Counted from the first letter of the stretch, positions 54,659 to 63,891 are shown. The stretch: 64,000 nucleotides of DNA from Cellulomonas denverensis (GCF_012396125.1 NZ_JAAXOX010000002.1:545610-609609); one strand, 5' to 3'. A program made the numbers and translations. The notes: generated by a model not told the origin, from the sequence alone.

Positions 54659-55849
54659 TCACGACGGTCCGCCGAACAGCGAGCCGAACCAGCGCGCGAT
54701 GTCGTCCCAGCGGGCGCCGAGCAGGCCGATCAGGGTCTGGCCGGCGGTGGTGGACGCCAGTGCGACCCCCAGTGCGAGCAGGCCCGCCAGCACCAGCAGG
54801 GTGAGCTGCACGTTGGAGATCCGGTTGCGGTAGAGCCGGGACACGCCCTTGGCGTCGACCAGCTTGCCGCCCACCCGCAGCCGGGTCAGGAAGGTGCTGG
54901 CCATGCCCGCGCGGCCCTTGTCCAGGAACTCGACCAGGGTGGCGTGGGTGCCGACCGCGACGATCAGCTCCGCACCCTTGTCGTCCGAGAGCAGCATCGC
55001 GATGTCCTCGCTGGTGCCGGTCGCCGGGAACACGATGTGCGGCACGCCGAGCTGGTCCACCCGGCTCAGGCCCGGCGCGCGGCCGTCCCGGTAGGCGTGC
55101 ACCACGATCTCGGCGCCGCACTTCAGCGCCCGGTCCGAGACCGAGTCCATGTCGCCGACGATCATGTCCGGCGTCCACCCGGCGTCCAGGATCGCGTCCG
55201 CGCCGCCGTCCACCCCGATCAGCACCGGGCGGTACTCCCGGATGTACGGGCGCAGCGTGACCAGGTCTTCCTTGTAGTGGTACCCGCGCACCACGATCAG
55301 GACCTGACGGCCCTCGATCTCGGTGGTGATGTCCGGCACGCCCACGCCGTCCAGCAGCAGGTCGCGCTCCCGGCGCAGGTAGTCCATCGTGTTCGCCGCG
55401 AAGGACTCCAGCTGGGTGGACAGGCCGGCCCGTGCGGTCTCCTGGTCGGCGGCCACCGTCTCCGCGGTCTGGACCACACCCTCCGCGAGCAGCGCGTCGC
55501 CCTGGTAGACCTTGCCGTCGACCACGCGCAGGTCACGGCCCTCGCGGGCGGTCATCACGTCGGAGCCGAGGTCGTCGATCAGCGGGATCCCGGCCTCGAC
55601 CAGGATGCCCGGGCCCAGGTTCGGGTAGCGACCGGAGGTGGATCGTGCGGCATTGAGCACGGCGGCGGGTGCGGCCGCTACGAGCGAGTCGGCGGCCACC
55701 CGGTCGATGTCCACGTGGTCGATCACGGCGATATCGCCCGGACGCAGGCGCTTGGTCAGCGCCTTGGTCCGCGGATCGACCCGTGCGGGTCCGACGATCT
55801 CACCCGCGCGGGCCGCAGCGGAGCGTCGGCGCGAGGGCAGGAGTTTCAT
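54659..55849 (-). CDS. steA: SteA-like cytokinetic ring protein
   Basis: The 396-aa protein has a soluble part resembling the thiamine-pyrophosphokinase fold (VLIGVDGGADAILDAGWTPD, about residues 210-230, and GDMDSVSDRAL) and a C-terminal membrane region (about 345-385, LTLLVLAGLLALGVALAST). The LRPGDIAVIDHVDIDRVAA start is characteristic of SteA. SteA is found at division sites in corynebacteria and helps activate cell-wall hydrolysis with SteB. The recN stop is 6 bp upstream of ATG 55849. Confidence 0.88.
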   Translation of the reverse strand: MKLLPSRRRSAAARAGEIVGPARVDPRTKALTKRLRPGDIAVIDHVDIDRVAADSLVAAAPAAVLNAARSTSGRYPNLGPGILVEAGIPLIDDLGSDVMTAREGRDLRVVDGKVYQGDALLAEGVVQTAETVAADQETARAGLSTQLESFAANTMDYLRRERDLLLDGVGVPDITTEIEGRQVLIVVRGYHYKEDLVTLRPYIREYRPVLIGVDGGADAILDAGWTPDMIVGDMDSVSDRALKCGAEIVVHAYRDGRAPGLSRVDQLGVPHIVFPATGTSEDIAMLLSDDKGAELIVAVGTHATLVEFLDKGRAGMASTFLTRLRVGGKLVDAKGVSRLYRNRISNVQLTLLVLAGLLALGVALASTTAGQTLIGLLGARWDDIARWFGSLFGGPS

Positions 55850-55855
55850 CGGTGT

Positions 55856-57598
55856 TCATCGTGCCATGTTTCGTTGCACCATCAGCTCTGCTGCGTGTGC
55901 GCGTGCCGCGGGCGAGTCGTCGCCGGACAGCATCCGGGCGAGCTCGTTCACCCGTTCCTCGCCCTCGACCGCCCGCACGTCCGAGGCGGTGACGACGTCA
56001 CCCGAACCGTCCGAACCACCGCGGGACTTGGTCACCACCAGGTGCCGATCGGCGAACGCGGCGACCTGGGCGAGATGGGTGACCACCAACACCTGTGCCC
56101 CGGTGGCCAGCGCGGACAACCGCCGTCCGACCTCGGTGGCGGCCCGGCCACCGACCCCCGCATCCACCTCGTCGAAGACGAACGTCCCGGGCCGGTCGTC
56201 GCCCTGATCCGGGGAGGTCGCCAGCGCCACCTCCAGCGCCAGCATCACCCGGGACAGCTCACCGCCCGAGGCCCCCTTGCCCAGCGGACGGGCCGGCGCA
56301 CCGGCGTGCGGGACCAGGAGCATCTCCACCGAATCTCCACCGTGTGGGCCCAGCTCACCCGCGTCGGTGACCCGGACCTCCAGCCGCGCGTCGGCCATCG
56401 CCAGCCCGGTCAGCTCCGCGGAGACGGTGTCCGCCAACCGCACCGCGGCCTCCCGGCGGGCCGCCCCGATCCGCTCCGCCAGGTCGGCCAACCGCCGGTC
56501 CAGGCCGTCCCGCTGCTCGCGCAGGGCGGTCAGCCGGTCCTCGCCGCCGTCGATCTCCAGCAGCCGCTGCGCGCTCTCCTGCGACCAGCGCAACACCGCC
56601 TCGATGTCCTCGCCGTAGCTGCGAGTCAGGCCCACCAGGGCGGCCCGGCGGTTCAGTGCCTGCTCCAGCCGCGCGGGGTCGGCCTGCAAATCCTGCAGAT
56701 AGGAGGACAACTCGGTGGCGGCATCCGCCAGCAGATAGCCCGCCTCGGCCACCCGGTCCCGCAGCTCGATCAGCGCCGGGTCGTGGTCACCGGCCGCCTC
56801 CAACTGCCGCCGGGCGTGCTCCACCGCGGCGGTCGCCGACAGGTCGGTGCCCGCATCCTCCTCGCCCATCAGCACCAGGTGCGCCCCGGCCGCCGCCTGG
56901 CGCAGGTCCTCGGCATGCGACAGCCGCTCGATCTCGGCCGCCAGCGCCACGTCCTCGCCGGGCTGCGGGTCCACCCGCTCCACCTCGGCCAGCCCGAGCC
57001 GCAACAGCTCGGCCTCCCGGGCCAGCTCCTGGGCGCGGGAGGTCAGGTCGTCGATCCGGGCCTGCACCTGCGACCGCTCCGCCCACGCGGCGCGGTAGTC
57101 GTCCAGCAGCCCGCCGTGCGCCTGCCCGGCATAGGCGTCCAGCGCATCCCGCTGGTGCGCGGCCGAGCGCAGCCGGGTCTGGTCCATCTGGCCGTGCACG
57201 GTCACCAGGCTGTCCGCCAGCTCGGCCAGCACCGATTGCGGCACCGAGCGACCGCCCAGATGGGCCCGCGACCGGCCCGGCGCCCCGTCGGTGCCCGCCC
57301 CCACCGTGCGGACCAGCAGCAGGCTGCCGTCGTCGTCCAGCGCTCCCCCGGCCTCGATCGCCCGCTGCGCCACGGCGGAGTCCGGCGGCACCACGATCCG
57401 GCCCTCGACCACCGCCGACTCCGCGCCGATCCGCACCGTCGCCGGGTCGGCCTTGCCACCGAGCAGCAGGTTCAGCGCGGTCAGCACCATCGTCTTGCCC
57501 GCGCCGGTCTCGCCGGTGAGCACGGTGAGGCCCGGGTGCAGCTGGATCCGGGCCTCGCCGATCACACCCAGGTCGCTGATCGTGATCTCGTCGAACAC
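55856..57598 (-). CDS. recN: DNA repair protein RecN
   Basis: The 580-aa SMC-like ATPase has Walker A GETGAGKTMVLTAL (about residue 30), a central Glu/Arg/Gln-rich coiled coil (about 170-370), the signature KGASGGELSRVMLALE (about 455) and Walker B FVFDEVDAGVGG followed by VTHLAQVAAFA. It holds DNA ends for double-strand break repair. GTG 57598 gives the usual RecN start VFDEITISDLGVIGEA, 6-7 nt after a GAGGG; upstream codons in frame are not supported. No LexA box is evident in the upstream repeat region. Confidence 0.94.
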   Translation of the reverse strand: MFDEITISDLGVIGEARIQLHPGLTVLTGETGAGKTMVLTALNLLLGGKADPATVRIGAESAVVEGRIVVPPDSAVAQRAIEAGGALDDDGSLLLVRTVGAGTDGAPGRSRAHLGGRSVPQSVLAELADSLVTVHGQMDQTRLRSAAHQRDALDAYAGQAHGGLLDDYRAAWAERSQVQARIDDLTSRAQELAREAELLRLGLAEVERVDPQPGEDVALAAEIERLSHAEDLRQAAAGAHLVLMGEEDAGTDLSATAAVEHARRQLEAAGDHDPALIELRDRVAEAGYLLADAATELSSYLQDLQADPARLEQALNRRAALVGLTRSYGEDIEAVLRWSQESAQRLLEIDGGEDRLTALREQRDGLDRRLADLAERIGAARREAAVRLADTVSAELTGLAMADARLEVRVTDAGELGPHGGDSVEMLLVPHAGAPARPLGKGASGGELSRVMLALEVALATSPDQGDDRPGTFVFDEVDAGVGGRAATEVGRRLSALATGAQVLVVTHLAQVAAFADRHLVVTKSRGGSDGSGDVVTASDVRAVEGEERVNELARMLSGDDSPAARAHAAELMVQRNMAR

Positions 57599-57998
57599 TC
57601 TCGCCCTCGTCGTCTCGTCGATGCCGTTCCGCCGGTCGCCGGCCCGGTGCAGCCGGGCCGCGGCCAGGTCGATTCTGCCGTGTACATACGTTCGATCGCG
57701 CGCTTTCCGGGCCGCCCGGGCATGTCGCGCCGTGGTCTGCGGGCCCGGAGTACGGCCTCGGTGGACCTGGTGGCCGTCGGGCGTCACCCCGCACCGGCGC
57801 CGGCGCCTCCCCGGGAGGTGGGTGCCTCTCACCGGCCGTCGGCGCCTCCCCCGGGCGGGCTGTGCCTCCGGCGGGCTGTGTCTGCCCCCGTCGGGCTGAC
57901 CTCCCCCCGGCGGGCTGTGCCTCCCCCCGTCGGGCTGGCCTCCCCCCGGCGGGCTGGCCTCCCCCCGGCGGGCTGGCCTCCCCCCGGCCATCGGTGCG
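57599..57998. other. gene-free stretch between recN and nadK with minisatellite
   Basis: These 400 bp contain the recN promoter region (57599-57720, with no clear -10) and a run of CGGGCTGGCCTCCCCCC repeats from about 57857 to 57985. No gene is supported. Confidence 0.7.
57853..57985. repeat. 19/20-bp minisatellite, seven units
   Basis: GGGCT marks units at 57857, 57873, 57893, 57912, 57932, 57951 and 57970. The last three are nearly identical (CGGGCTGGCCTCCCCCC). It runs up to the nadK stop at 57999. Confidence 0.85.
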
Positions 57999-58904
57999 CT
58001 ACTCCGGTGTGGTCGCCGACCCGCGCCGGCTGCGCATCCCGTCGAGTTCCGGCGACCGGCCGCGCCAGCCCACCACCGGCAGGTCGAACTTCTTCACCAG
58101 CCGGTCGGTGAACGGCGCCGGGGTCAGCCGAGCCAGCCGCACCGGCACCGGCGAGCGGCGCACCTCCACCCGCGACCCGGCGGGCACCTCGATCCGTCGC
58201 CGACCGTCGCAGACCAGTACGGCGGGCGACGGCGACCGGGTCAGCACCTCCACGGCGACCACGCTGCGCGGCCCGACCACCAGCGGCCGGGCGAACAGCG
58301 CATGCGCGGACAGCGGGACCACGATCATCGAGTCGACCTCCGGCCAGACCACCGGGCCTCCGGCGGAGAACGCGTGCGCGGTCGACCCGGTGGAGGTGGC
58401 CAGCACCACGCCGTCGCAGCCGAAGGAGGACAGCGGCCGGTCGTCGACCTCGATCACCACCTCGACCATCTTGGCCGGCTCGGCCTTCTCCAGCGCCGCC
58501 TCGTTCAGCGCCCAGCCCACGATCGGATCCCGCGCGCCGGGCAACTGCACCTGCACCTGCAGGGTGGTGCGCTCCTCGACCGCGTAGTCCCCGGCGGCCA
58601 CCCGGCGCACCGCGTCGCCGATGTCGTCCCGCTCGCTCTCGGCCAGGAAGCCGACGTGACCGAGGTTGATCCCGAGCAGCGGCACCCCCGCCGCCCGGGC
58701 GAGTTCCGCGGCGCGCAGGATCGTGCCGTCGCCGCCGAGGATGATCGCCAGCTCGATGTCGTGGAAGGACATCCCGGGCATGTCGTCCCCGGCCAGCACC
58801 GGCTCGAACCCGGCCGCCTCCAGTGCGGCGACCGCCTCCTCCTCCGCGGTGACCGCCTCCGGACGGCCGCTGTGCGTCACCACCAGGACCCGGCGCCCGG
58901 TCAT
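57999..58904 (-). CDS. nadK: NAD kinase
   Basis: The 301-aa enzyme phosphorylates NAD to NADP. Motifs visible are LGGDGTILRAAEL (GGDG, about residue 60), NLGHVGFLAE, the LNEAALEK region and TSTGSTAHAFSAGGP (about 175), then VPLSAHALFARPLV. The C-terminal 45 residues are basic and may be disordered. ATG 58904 overlaps the tlyA stop (ATGA), the standard actinobacterial order HAD-tlyA-nadK-recN. Confidence 0.95.
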   Translation of the reverse strand: MTGRRVLVVTHSGRPEAVTAEEEAVAALEAAGFEPVLAGDDMPGMSFHDIELAIILGGDGTILRAAELARAAGVPLLGINLGHVGFLAESERDDIGDAVRRVAAGDYAVEERTTLQVQVQLPGARDPIVGWALNEAALEKAEPAKMVEVVIEVDDRPLSSFGCDGVVLATSTGSTAHAFSAGGPVVWPEVDSMIVVPLSAHALFARPLVVGPRSVVAVEVLTRSPSPAVLVCDGRRRIEVPAGSRVEVRRSPVPVRLARLTPAPFTDRLVKKFDLPVVGWRGRSPELDGMRSRRGSATTPE

Positions 58905-59698
58905 GTCCGGACCCCGTCGCCGTGCACCACGTCCGCCACCCGCTGCTCCCATCCTCCGACCGACCGTTCCCCGGCGTGCAGCCGCAGGAAGTACTCGACG
59001 TTGCCGCTCGGCCCGGGCAGTGGACTGGCCACCGCGTCCCGGACGCCCAGGCCCAACTCCTCCGCCCGGCGACCGACCGCCTCGACCGCCTCACACCGCA
59101 GGTCGGGGCTGCGCACCACGCCGCCGGAACCCAGTCTCTCCCGGCCGACCTCGAACTGCGGCTTGACCATCACCAGCAGCGCCGCCGCCGGGGCGACCAC
59201 CGCGGCCAGTGCGGGCAGCACCAGGGTCAGCGAGATGAACGACAGGTCCGCGACCACCAGCTCCGGCGGCGGCCCGAACTGCCCCGGCACCGCCTCGCGC
59301 AGGTTGACGCCCTCGTGCACCTCGACCCGCGGGTCCTGGCGCAGCCGGTCCACCAGTTGATCGTGGCCCACGTCGACGGCCACCACCGACGCCGCACCCC
59401 GGCGCAGCAGCACATCGGTGAACCCGCCGGTGCTCGCCCCCGCGTCCAGGCAGCGCAGCCCAGCGGGGTCCACCCCGAACGTGTCCAGCGCCCCGACCAG
59501 CTTGTAGGCCCCCCGGGAGGCGTAACCGTCGTCCGCGGCGTCGTCGGCCACCGTCAGCACCTGGCCCGGCGACCACGTCGCGGAGGGGCGCCGCACCGGC
59601 CGGCCGTCCACGGCGACCCGGCCGGACTCGATCAGCTCGGTGGCATGCCGACGCGAGCGGGCGAGCCCGTCCCGCACCAGCACGGCATCCACCCGCAT
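58901..59698 (-). CDS. tlyA: 16S/23S rRNA 2'-O-methyltransferase TlyA
   Basis: The 265-aa protein has an N-terminal S4 RNA-binding domain (about residues 1-60; RVDAVLVRDGLARSRRHATE) and a FtsJ-type methylase. LRCLDAGASTGGFTDVLL (about 80-97) is the SAM loop, and VKPQFEVGRE (about 170) carries the conserved Lys. TlyA methylates 16S C1409 and 23S C1920 in mycobacteria and is linked to capreomycin sensitivity. ATG 59698 has GGAGGA about 9 nt upstream. Confidence 0.93.
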   Translation of the reverse strand: MRVDAVLVRDGLARSRRHATELIESGRVAVDGRPVRRPSATWSPGQVLTVADDAADDGYASRGAYKLVGALDTFGVDPAGLRCLDAGASTGGFTDVLLRRGAASVVAVDVGHDQLVDRLRQDPRVEVHEGVNLREAVPGQFGPPPELVVADLSFISLTLVLPALAAVVAPAAALLVMVKPQFEVGRERLGSGGVVRSPDLRCEAVEAVGRRAEELGLGVRDAVASPLPGPSGNVEYFLRLHAGERSVGGWEQRVADVVHGDGVRT

Positions 59699-59702
59699 CC
59701 CG

Positions 59703-59846
59703 TCAGTCCTCCGCCTCCGCGAGCCGCTCCTGCAGCCCCGCGTGCACGGCCTCGAACACCTCGAGCTGATCACGCGGCGCCAACTCGCTCACCTCGGCCA
59801 GCCGGTGCACCAGTGCGTCCACCCGCTCGTCACCCGTCGACTCCAT
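59703..59846 (-). CDS. small protein of 47 aa between tlyA and the HAD gene
   Basis: ATG 59846 has AAGGAG 5 nt upstream, a near-consensus site, and the frame gives MESTGDERVDALVHRLAEVS then SELAPRDQLEVFEAVHAG and LQERLAEAED. It is predicted to be two amphipathic helices with acidic surface. Small acidic proteins are often found at this spot in actinobacteria. It is too short for routine gene calling but the ribosome site and neighbouring operon structure support it. Function is unknown. Confidence 0.78.
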   Translation of the reverse strand: MESTGDERVDALVHRLAEVSELAPRDQLEVFEAVHAGLQERLAEAED

Positions 59847-59894
59847 CACGGCTCCTTCCCGCACCCCACGCTACCGGCGGGTGCGCGCGGCGGA

Positions 59895-60926
59895 TCAGTT
59901 GTCCACAGGCAGGTCCGGCACGCTGTCCGCGTCCAGCCCGGCACCGCTGTCCACCGCGTCCCAGGCCGCCGCACAGGCCGCCCGGATCAGGTCCACCCCG
60001 CGATCTGACCCACCCTCGGCAGCGTGCAGCTCCAACCGGCGGTCGACCACCCGGGCCGCCGCGCCGCGCACCCGCCACCAGCCCTCGGCGGACTGCTCCG
60101 GCTCCGGGTGGGGCGTCAGCAGCTCGCCCAGATCCGCGGCGATGTAGTGCGGCCGGAACCCGGCGTCGGCGAGCACGTCGTCCCGCCCGGTCGACACCCC
60201 GGTGAGCACGTGCAGCCCGGCGTAGCCCCCGGTGCGGGCACCGGCCAGGTCGGTGTCCAGGCGGTCCCCCACCACCAGCGGGTTCGCCGCACCGGCACGC
60301 TGCACCGCCAGCTCGTACATGGTCGACGCCGGCTTGCCCGCGCTGTCCGGCCGCACCCCGGTCGCCGCGGTCACGGTGCCGACCAGCGCGCCGTTCCCGG
60401 GTGCGAAGCCCCGCGCGGTCGGCAGGCTCAGATCCAGGTTGCTCGCCACGAACCACGCCCCGCCGGCCACCGCATAGGCGGCCTCCGCGAGCTGGGTCCA
60501 GCCGAGCTCGGGTGCGAAGCCCTGCGCCACGGCATCCGGCCGGTCGTCCGCCGACTCCACGATGGTGAACCCGGCCTCCCGCACCGCGGTGAACATCCCC
60601 GCGCCGCCGACCACCAGCACCTTCGCCCCCGGCGACAACCGGGAGGCCAGCAGCTGCGCGCACGCCTGCGCCGCCGTCATCACGTCACCGGCCTGCGCCG
60701 GGATGTCCAGCCCGGTCAGTTGCTCGGCCACCGACCCCGGCTCACGGGAGGCATTGTTCGTGACGAACACCAGCCGCATCCCGGCCGCGCGCGCCCCGCT
60801 CAGACCTGCCGCGGCGCCCGCGATCGGCTCGTGACCCTTGTAGGCCACACCGTCCAGGTCGACCAGTGCCAGGTCGTACCGCTCCGCCAGCGGGATGTCG
60901 CTGCCGATCAGTCGCGCGTCGCTCAC
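59895..60926 (-). CDS. HAD superfamily subfamily IIA hydrolase (NagD-like)
   Basis: The 343-aa phosphatase has motif I LALVDLDGVAYKGHEP, motif II FVTNNASRE, the C2-type cap (about residues 80-190) and motif IV NPLVVGDRLDTDLAGAR. It likely dephosphorylates a nucleotide or sugar phosphate. The last 90 residues (from about 250) continue beyond the normal fold and include a WWRVRGAAARVVDRR helix. GTG 60926 overlaps the stop of the upstream TPR protein gene. Confidence 0.9.
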   Translation of the reverse strand: MSDARLIGSDIPLAERYDLALVDLDGVAYKGHEPIAGAAAGLSGARAAGMRLVFVTNNASREPGSVAEQLTGLDIPAQAGDVMTAAQACAQLLASRLSPGAKVLVVGGAGMFTAVREAGFTIVESADDRPDAVAQGFAPELGWTQLAEAAYAVAGGAWFVASNLDLSLPTARGFAPGNGALVGTVTAATGVRPDSAGKPASTMYELAVQRAGAANPLVVGDRLDTDLAGARTGGYAGLHVLTGVSTGRDDVLADAGFRPHYIAADLGELLTPHPEPEQSAEGWWRVRGAAARVVDRRLELHAAEGGSDRGVDLIRAACAAAWDAVDSGAGLDADSVPDLPVDN

Positions 60927-63751
60927 TCGTCCTCCGTGTTCCCGGCCGGGGCCGCCGCCCCGGTGCTCTCGTCGTCCCCGCCGTGCCGCGACTCGGCCGG
61001 GGCCTCGTCCGCGTCCCGAGCCGGGTCGTAGAAGTCGTCGTCCGCGGCATCGGCCACCGGCTCCGCCGCGGACACCTCGTCGCCATCCGACTCGGCGCTC
61101 GCCTCGTCCTCGCCGGACGCCTCGCCCCCGAAGTCGGCATCGGCATCGGCATCGGCATCGGCCGGAGCGTCATCCACCCCGGCTCTGTCGACCGGAACCG
61201 CCTCCGCCTCATCCGGGTCAGCGGTGTCCAGCTCCGGCCCGTCGCCGCCCCCTGTGTCGGCACGATGGCTGTCGTCGGCTGCGTCATGCTCGTCCGCGCC
61301 GCCGAACTCACCCGCGCCGTCGCCCTCCTCGTCCTCCTCCAGGTCGTAGAGCAGGACGTCGTCCTCGTCGTCGACCTCGCCGGAAGCCTGCGCGAGCAGC
61401 GCCGCCGAGAACCCGGCCGTCGCCTCCTCGGCCTCCTGCTCCCGGCCGGCCGCGCGCAGCGCCTCCGCCTTGGCCTGGGCCACCCGCGCCGCCAGCAGCG
61501 TCTGACCCCCGACCCGGAAGCCGGTCAGCGCGGCCAGCGCCCCGTCGACGTCGCCCAGGTCCAGGCGCGCCCCGGAGACCACCATGGCGAGCTCGACCTT
61601 CGCGGTCGGGTCCAGCTGCTCCGCCTCCGGCGACTGGGCCAGGGTGATCGCCCGCTCCGGGCGGCCGAGCCCGCGCTCACAGTCGGCCATCACGGCGAGG
61701 TGCTCCGAGGACCCGTTCAGCCTCCGCACCGTGCGCAGTTCGCGCAGCGCCTCGGCGAACCGCCCGGTCCGGTACGCGGTCAGCCCGGCTGCCTCGCGCA
61801 CCACGTCGACCCGACCGCCACGGCGCACCGCGGCCTGGGCGTGCTGGTAGGCCAGTTCGGGGTCCTCGTCGATCAGCCGGCCGGTCATCACCAGGTGCAG
61901 ACCGACGATCTCGGCGTTGTCCTTGCTCAGCGTGCGCAGCCGGGAGCGGACCTCCCGGTCGAGCATGCTGAACGTGATGTCCTCGGGGAGCTCGGGCCCC
62001 GGCACCCGGACCGACTGCGGCGGCCGGCTCGGGCGCCGCTCGTCGTCGCCGTACCCGCGCCGGTCGTCCCGGGGACCACGACGGTCGTCGGAGAAACTGC
62101 GCGACCCCCGCCGATCGTCACCACCGAAGCCCCGCCGCTCGCCGCCGAAGCCCTCGCGACGCGGCCCACGATCCGAGCCAAAGCCCCGACCCTCCCCGCG
62201 ACCGAAGCCTTGGACGCCGCCCTGGCCCGCGCCGCGCGGCCCGAACCCCTGGCCGGAACGACCCTGACCCTCACCGCGTGGTCCACCGGTCCGTGCGCCG
62301 TCACCGCGCCGATCGCCGTACCCGCGCCGCTCACCGGCACCCGGACGGCCACCGGGACGGTCGCCGCCACGCTCGAAGCGCGCCTCACGATCACCGCCGG
62401 ACCCCGGTCGTCCTCCGCTTCCGAACTCGCGCCGCGGCGCACCACCGGCACCGTCGGGCCGACCGCCGCCACGCTGAAACCCGCCGGACCGCTCGTCCCG
62501 GCGCTGACCGCCCGCGCCGCCCTCGCGCCCGCGGAACTCCCGGTCGCCACCGTCACGGAACGACCGGCCCTGGAACCCGGCGCCCCGGGGCCCGGAGTCC
62601 CGCCCGCCACGCTCATCGAACCGGCCACCGGTCCCACCACGCCGCGCGTCGCGGTCGCCGAACGAACCCGCGCCACGAGCATCGCGGCCCCTGAAGGAAG
62701 CAGCACCGCCCTCACGGCCACCGAAGCCACCGCCCGGTCGCCCACCGCGGTCGTCACGCCCGCCCGACGCCCCAGCACCCCGGCCGTCACGAGACTGGTA
62801 CGGCCGATCGCCGCCACCCGCGCGCCCGCCGAATCCGCCGCGGTCGTCGCGCGCCTGGAACGGCCGCGCGCCCCGGTCGTCGGACCCGCGGGCACCGCCA
62901 CGCCGATCCCGGTCCTGACCGCCGGCGAACCCGCCACGGCCAGCACGCCCATCCCGGCCCCGGAAACCACCCTGGCCGCCGCGCTCCTCGCGGTCGCCAA
63001 AGCCACGACCGCCACCGTCGCGGGCACCACCGAAACCGCGCCCCGTGCCCCCGCCCTCGCCACGCACGTCGCGGTCGCCGAAACGCCCGCCGCTCCGGTC
63101 CTCACGACCGCCCGAGCCACCAAAGCCACGGCCACCGCGCTCGTCCCGGCCACCAAAGCTGCCGACGCCACCCTGGGGCCGACCGCCGCCGCGCCGCTCC
63201 TCGGACCGGCCGGCACCGCCACGCTCGTCACGCCCGCGGTAGCCCTCGCTCCGACCCGACCGGTCGCCATTGCGAGCAGACCCGTAGCCACCCCGCGACG
63301 GGCCCTCGCCCCTCGCCGAGCGTCCACCGCCGACGTCGCCCCGGCGGCCACCGTCACCGGTGGACCGGACACCGCGTCCGTCACCCGCACCCCGTCCGCC
63401 GTCGGCACCGAACGAGCGACCGCCCGCGCGCCCGGCGCCGCCACGGTCGTCCCGGCCGGAGGACGATCCCGCACCCGGTCCGCCGCCGAAGCGGGACCCA
63501 CGATCCGCCGCACGCCCACCGGCCGCGTCGCGCGAACCGTCCCGGGCCGGCCGGCCGGTGAACCCGGAGGCCGATCCGGAAGCACGCCCGTCATCACCGC
63601 GGGTACGGCCTCGTGCACCGGCAACGCGCGGAACCCGTGCGCCGCCCCCGGCATTCGGTCGTCCGACCCGGGTCCGGCGAGGTCCGCCGCTCCGCTCGCC
63701 GTCGAACCCACCGCCGGCGGAGTCACCGATTCGGTCGCGTGCGTCACTCAT
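60923..63751 (-). CDS. giant disordered RGG/TPR protein with acidic tail
   Basis: A 942-aa protein in three parts. Residues 1 to about 580 are Gly, Arg, Asp, Phe and Ser in short repeats (FGGRD, RGGRD, FRGRD, GERRG), like eukaryotic RGG domains. About 580-790 is an alpha-helical TPR-like core starting GPELPEDITFSMLDREVRSR. About 790-942 is Asp/Glu-rich, with an ADADADAD tract. TPR cores like this adjoin the HAD-TlyA genes in many actinobacteria, but the disordered front is far longer than usual here. Nucleic-acid or ribosome-related binding is inference. GAGGAG lies 11 nt before ATG 63751. Confidence 0.85.
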   Translation of the reverse strand: MSDARDRIGDSAGGGFDGERSGGPRRTRVGRPNAGGGARVPRVAGARGRTRGDDGRASGSASGFTGRPARDGSRDAAGGRAADRGSRFGGGPGAGSSSGRDDRGGAGRAGGRSFGADGGRGAGDGRGVRSTGDGGRRGDVGGGRSARGEGPSRGGYGSARNGDRSGRSEGYRGRDERGGAGRSEERRGGGRPQGGVGSFGGRDERGGRGFGGSGGREDRSGGRFGDRDVRGEGGGTGRGFGGARDGGGRGFGDREERGGQGGFRGRDGRAGRGGFAGGQDRDRRGGARGSDDRGARPFQARDDRGGFGGRAGGGDRPYQSRDGRGAGASGGRDDRGGRPGGGFGGREGGAASFRGRDARGAGSFGDRDARRGGTGGRFDERGGRDSGPRGAGFQGRSFRDGGDREFRGREGGAGGQRRDERSGGFQRGGGRPDGAGGAPRREFGSGGRPGSGGDREARFERGGDRPGGRPGAGERRGYGDRRGDGARTGGPRGEGQGRSGQGFGPRGAGQGGVQGFGRGEGRGFGSDRGPRREGFGGERRGFGGDDRRGSRSFSDDRRGPRDDRRGYGDDERRPSRPPQSVRVPGPELPEDITFSMLDREVRSRLRTLSKDNAEIVGLHLVMTGRLIDEDPELAYQHAQAAVRRGGRVDVVREAAGLTAYRTGRFAEALRELRTVRRLNGSSEHLAVMADCERGLGRPERAITLAQSPEAEQLDPTAKVELAMVVSGARLDLGDVDGALAALTGFRVGGQTLLAARVAQAKAEALRAAGREQEAEEATAGFSAALLAQASGEVDDEDDVLLYDLEEDEEGDGAGEFGGADEHDAADDSHRADTGGGDGPELDTADPDEAEAVPVDRAGVDDAPADADADADADFGGEASGEDEASAESDGDEVSAAEPVADAADDDFYDPARDADEAPAESRHGGDDESTGAAAPAGNTEDE
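61134..61161. repeat. hexanucleotide repeat (TCGGCA)4 encoding Asp-Ala
   Basis: Four TCGGCA units and a partial fifth in the acidic tail of the RGG/TPR gene; on the minus strand they encode alternating Asp and Ala, so slippage stays in frame. Confidence 0.85.
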
Positions 63752-63891
63752 CGTTGGTCCATCTCCTCGTCAGACACCTGCGCGTCATCGTCTCATCCGC
63801 GGACCCGACACCCCCACCGGGGCATCCACGGGGCGCGCGCTGGGACACTCACCTTGCTCACCATGTGCCGTGACACACAAGTCCGGAAACG

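Noticed and set aside
57853..57985. Minisatellite as a CRISPR array
   Set aside because: Units are contiguous with no spacers.
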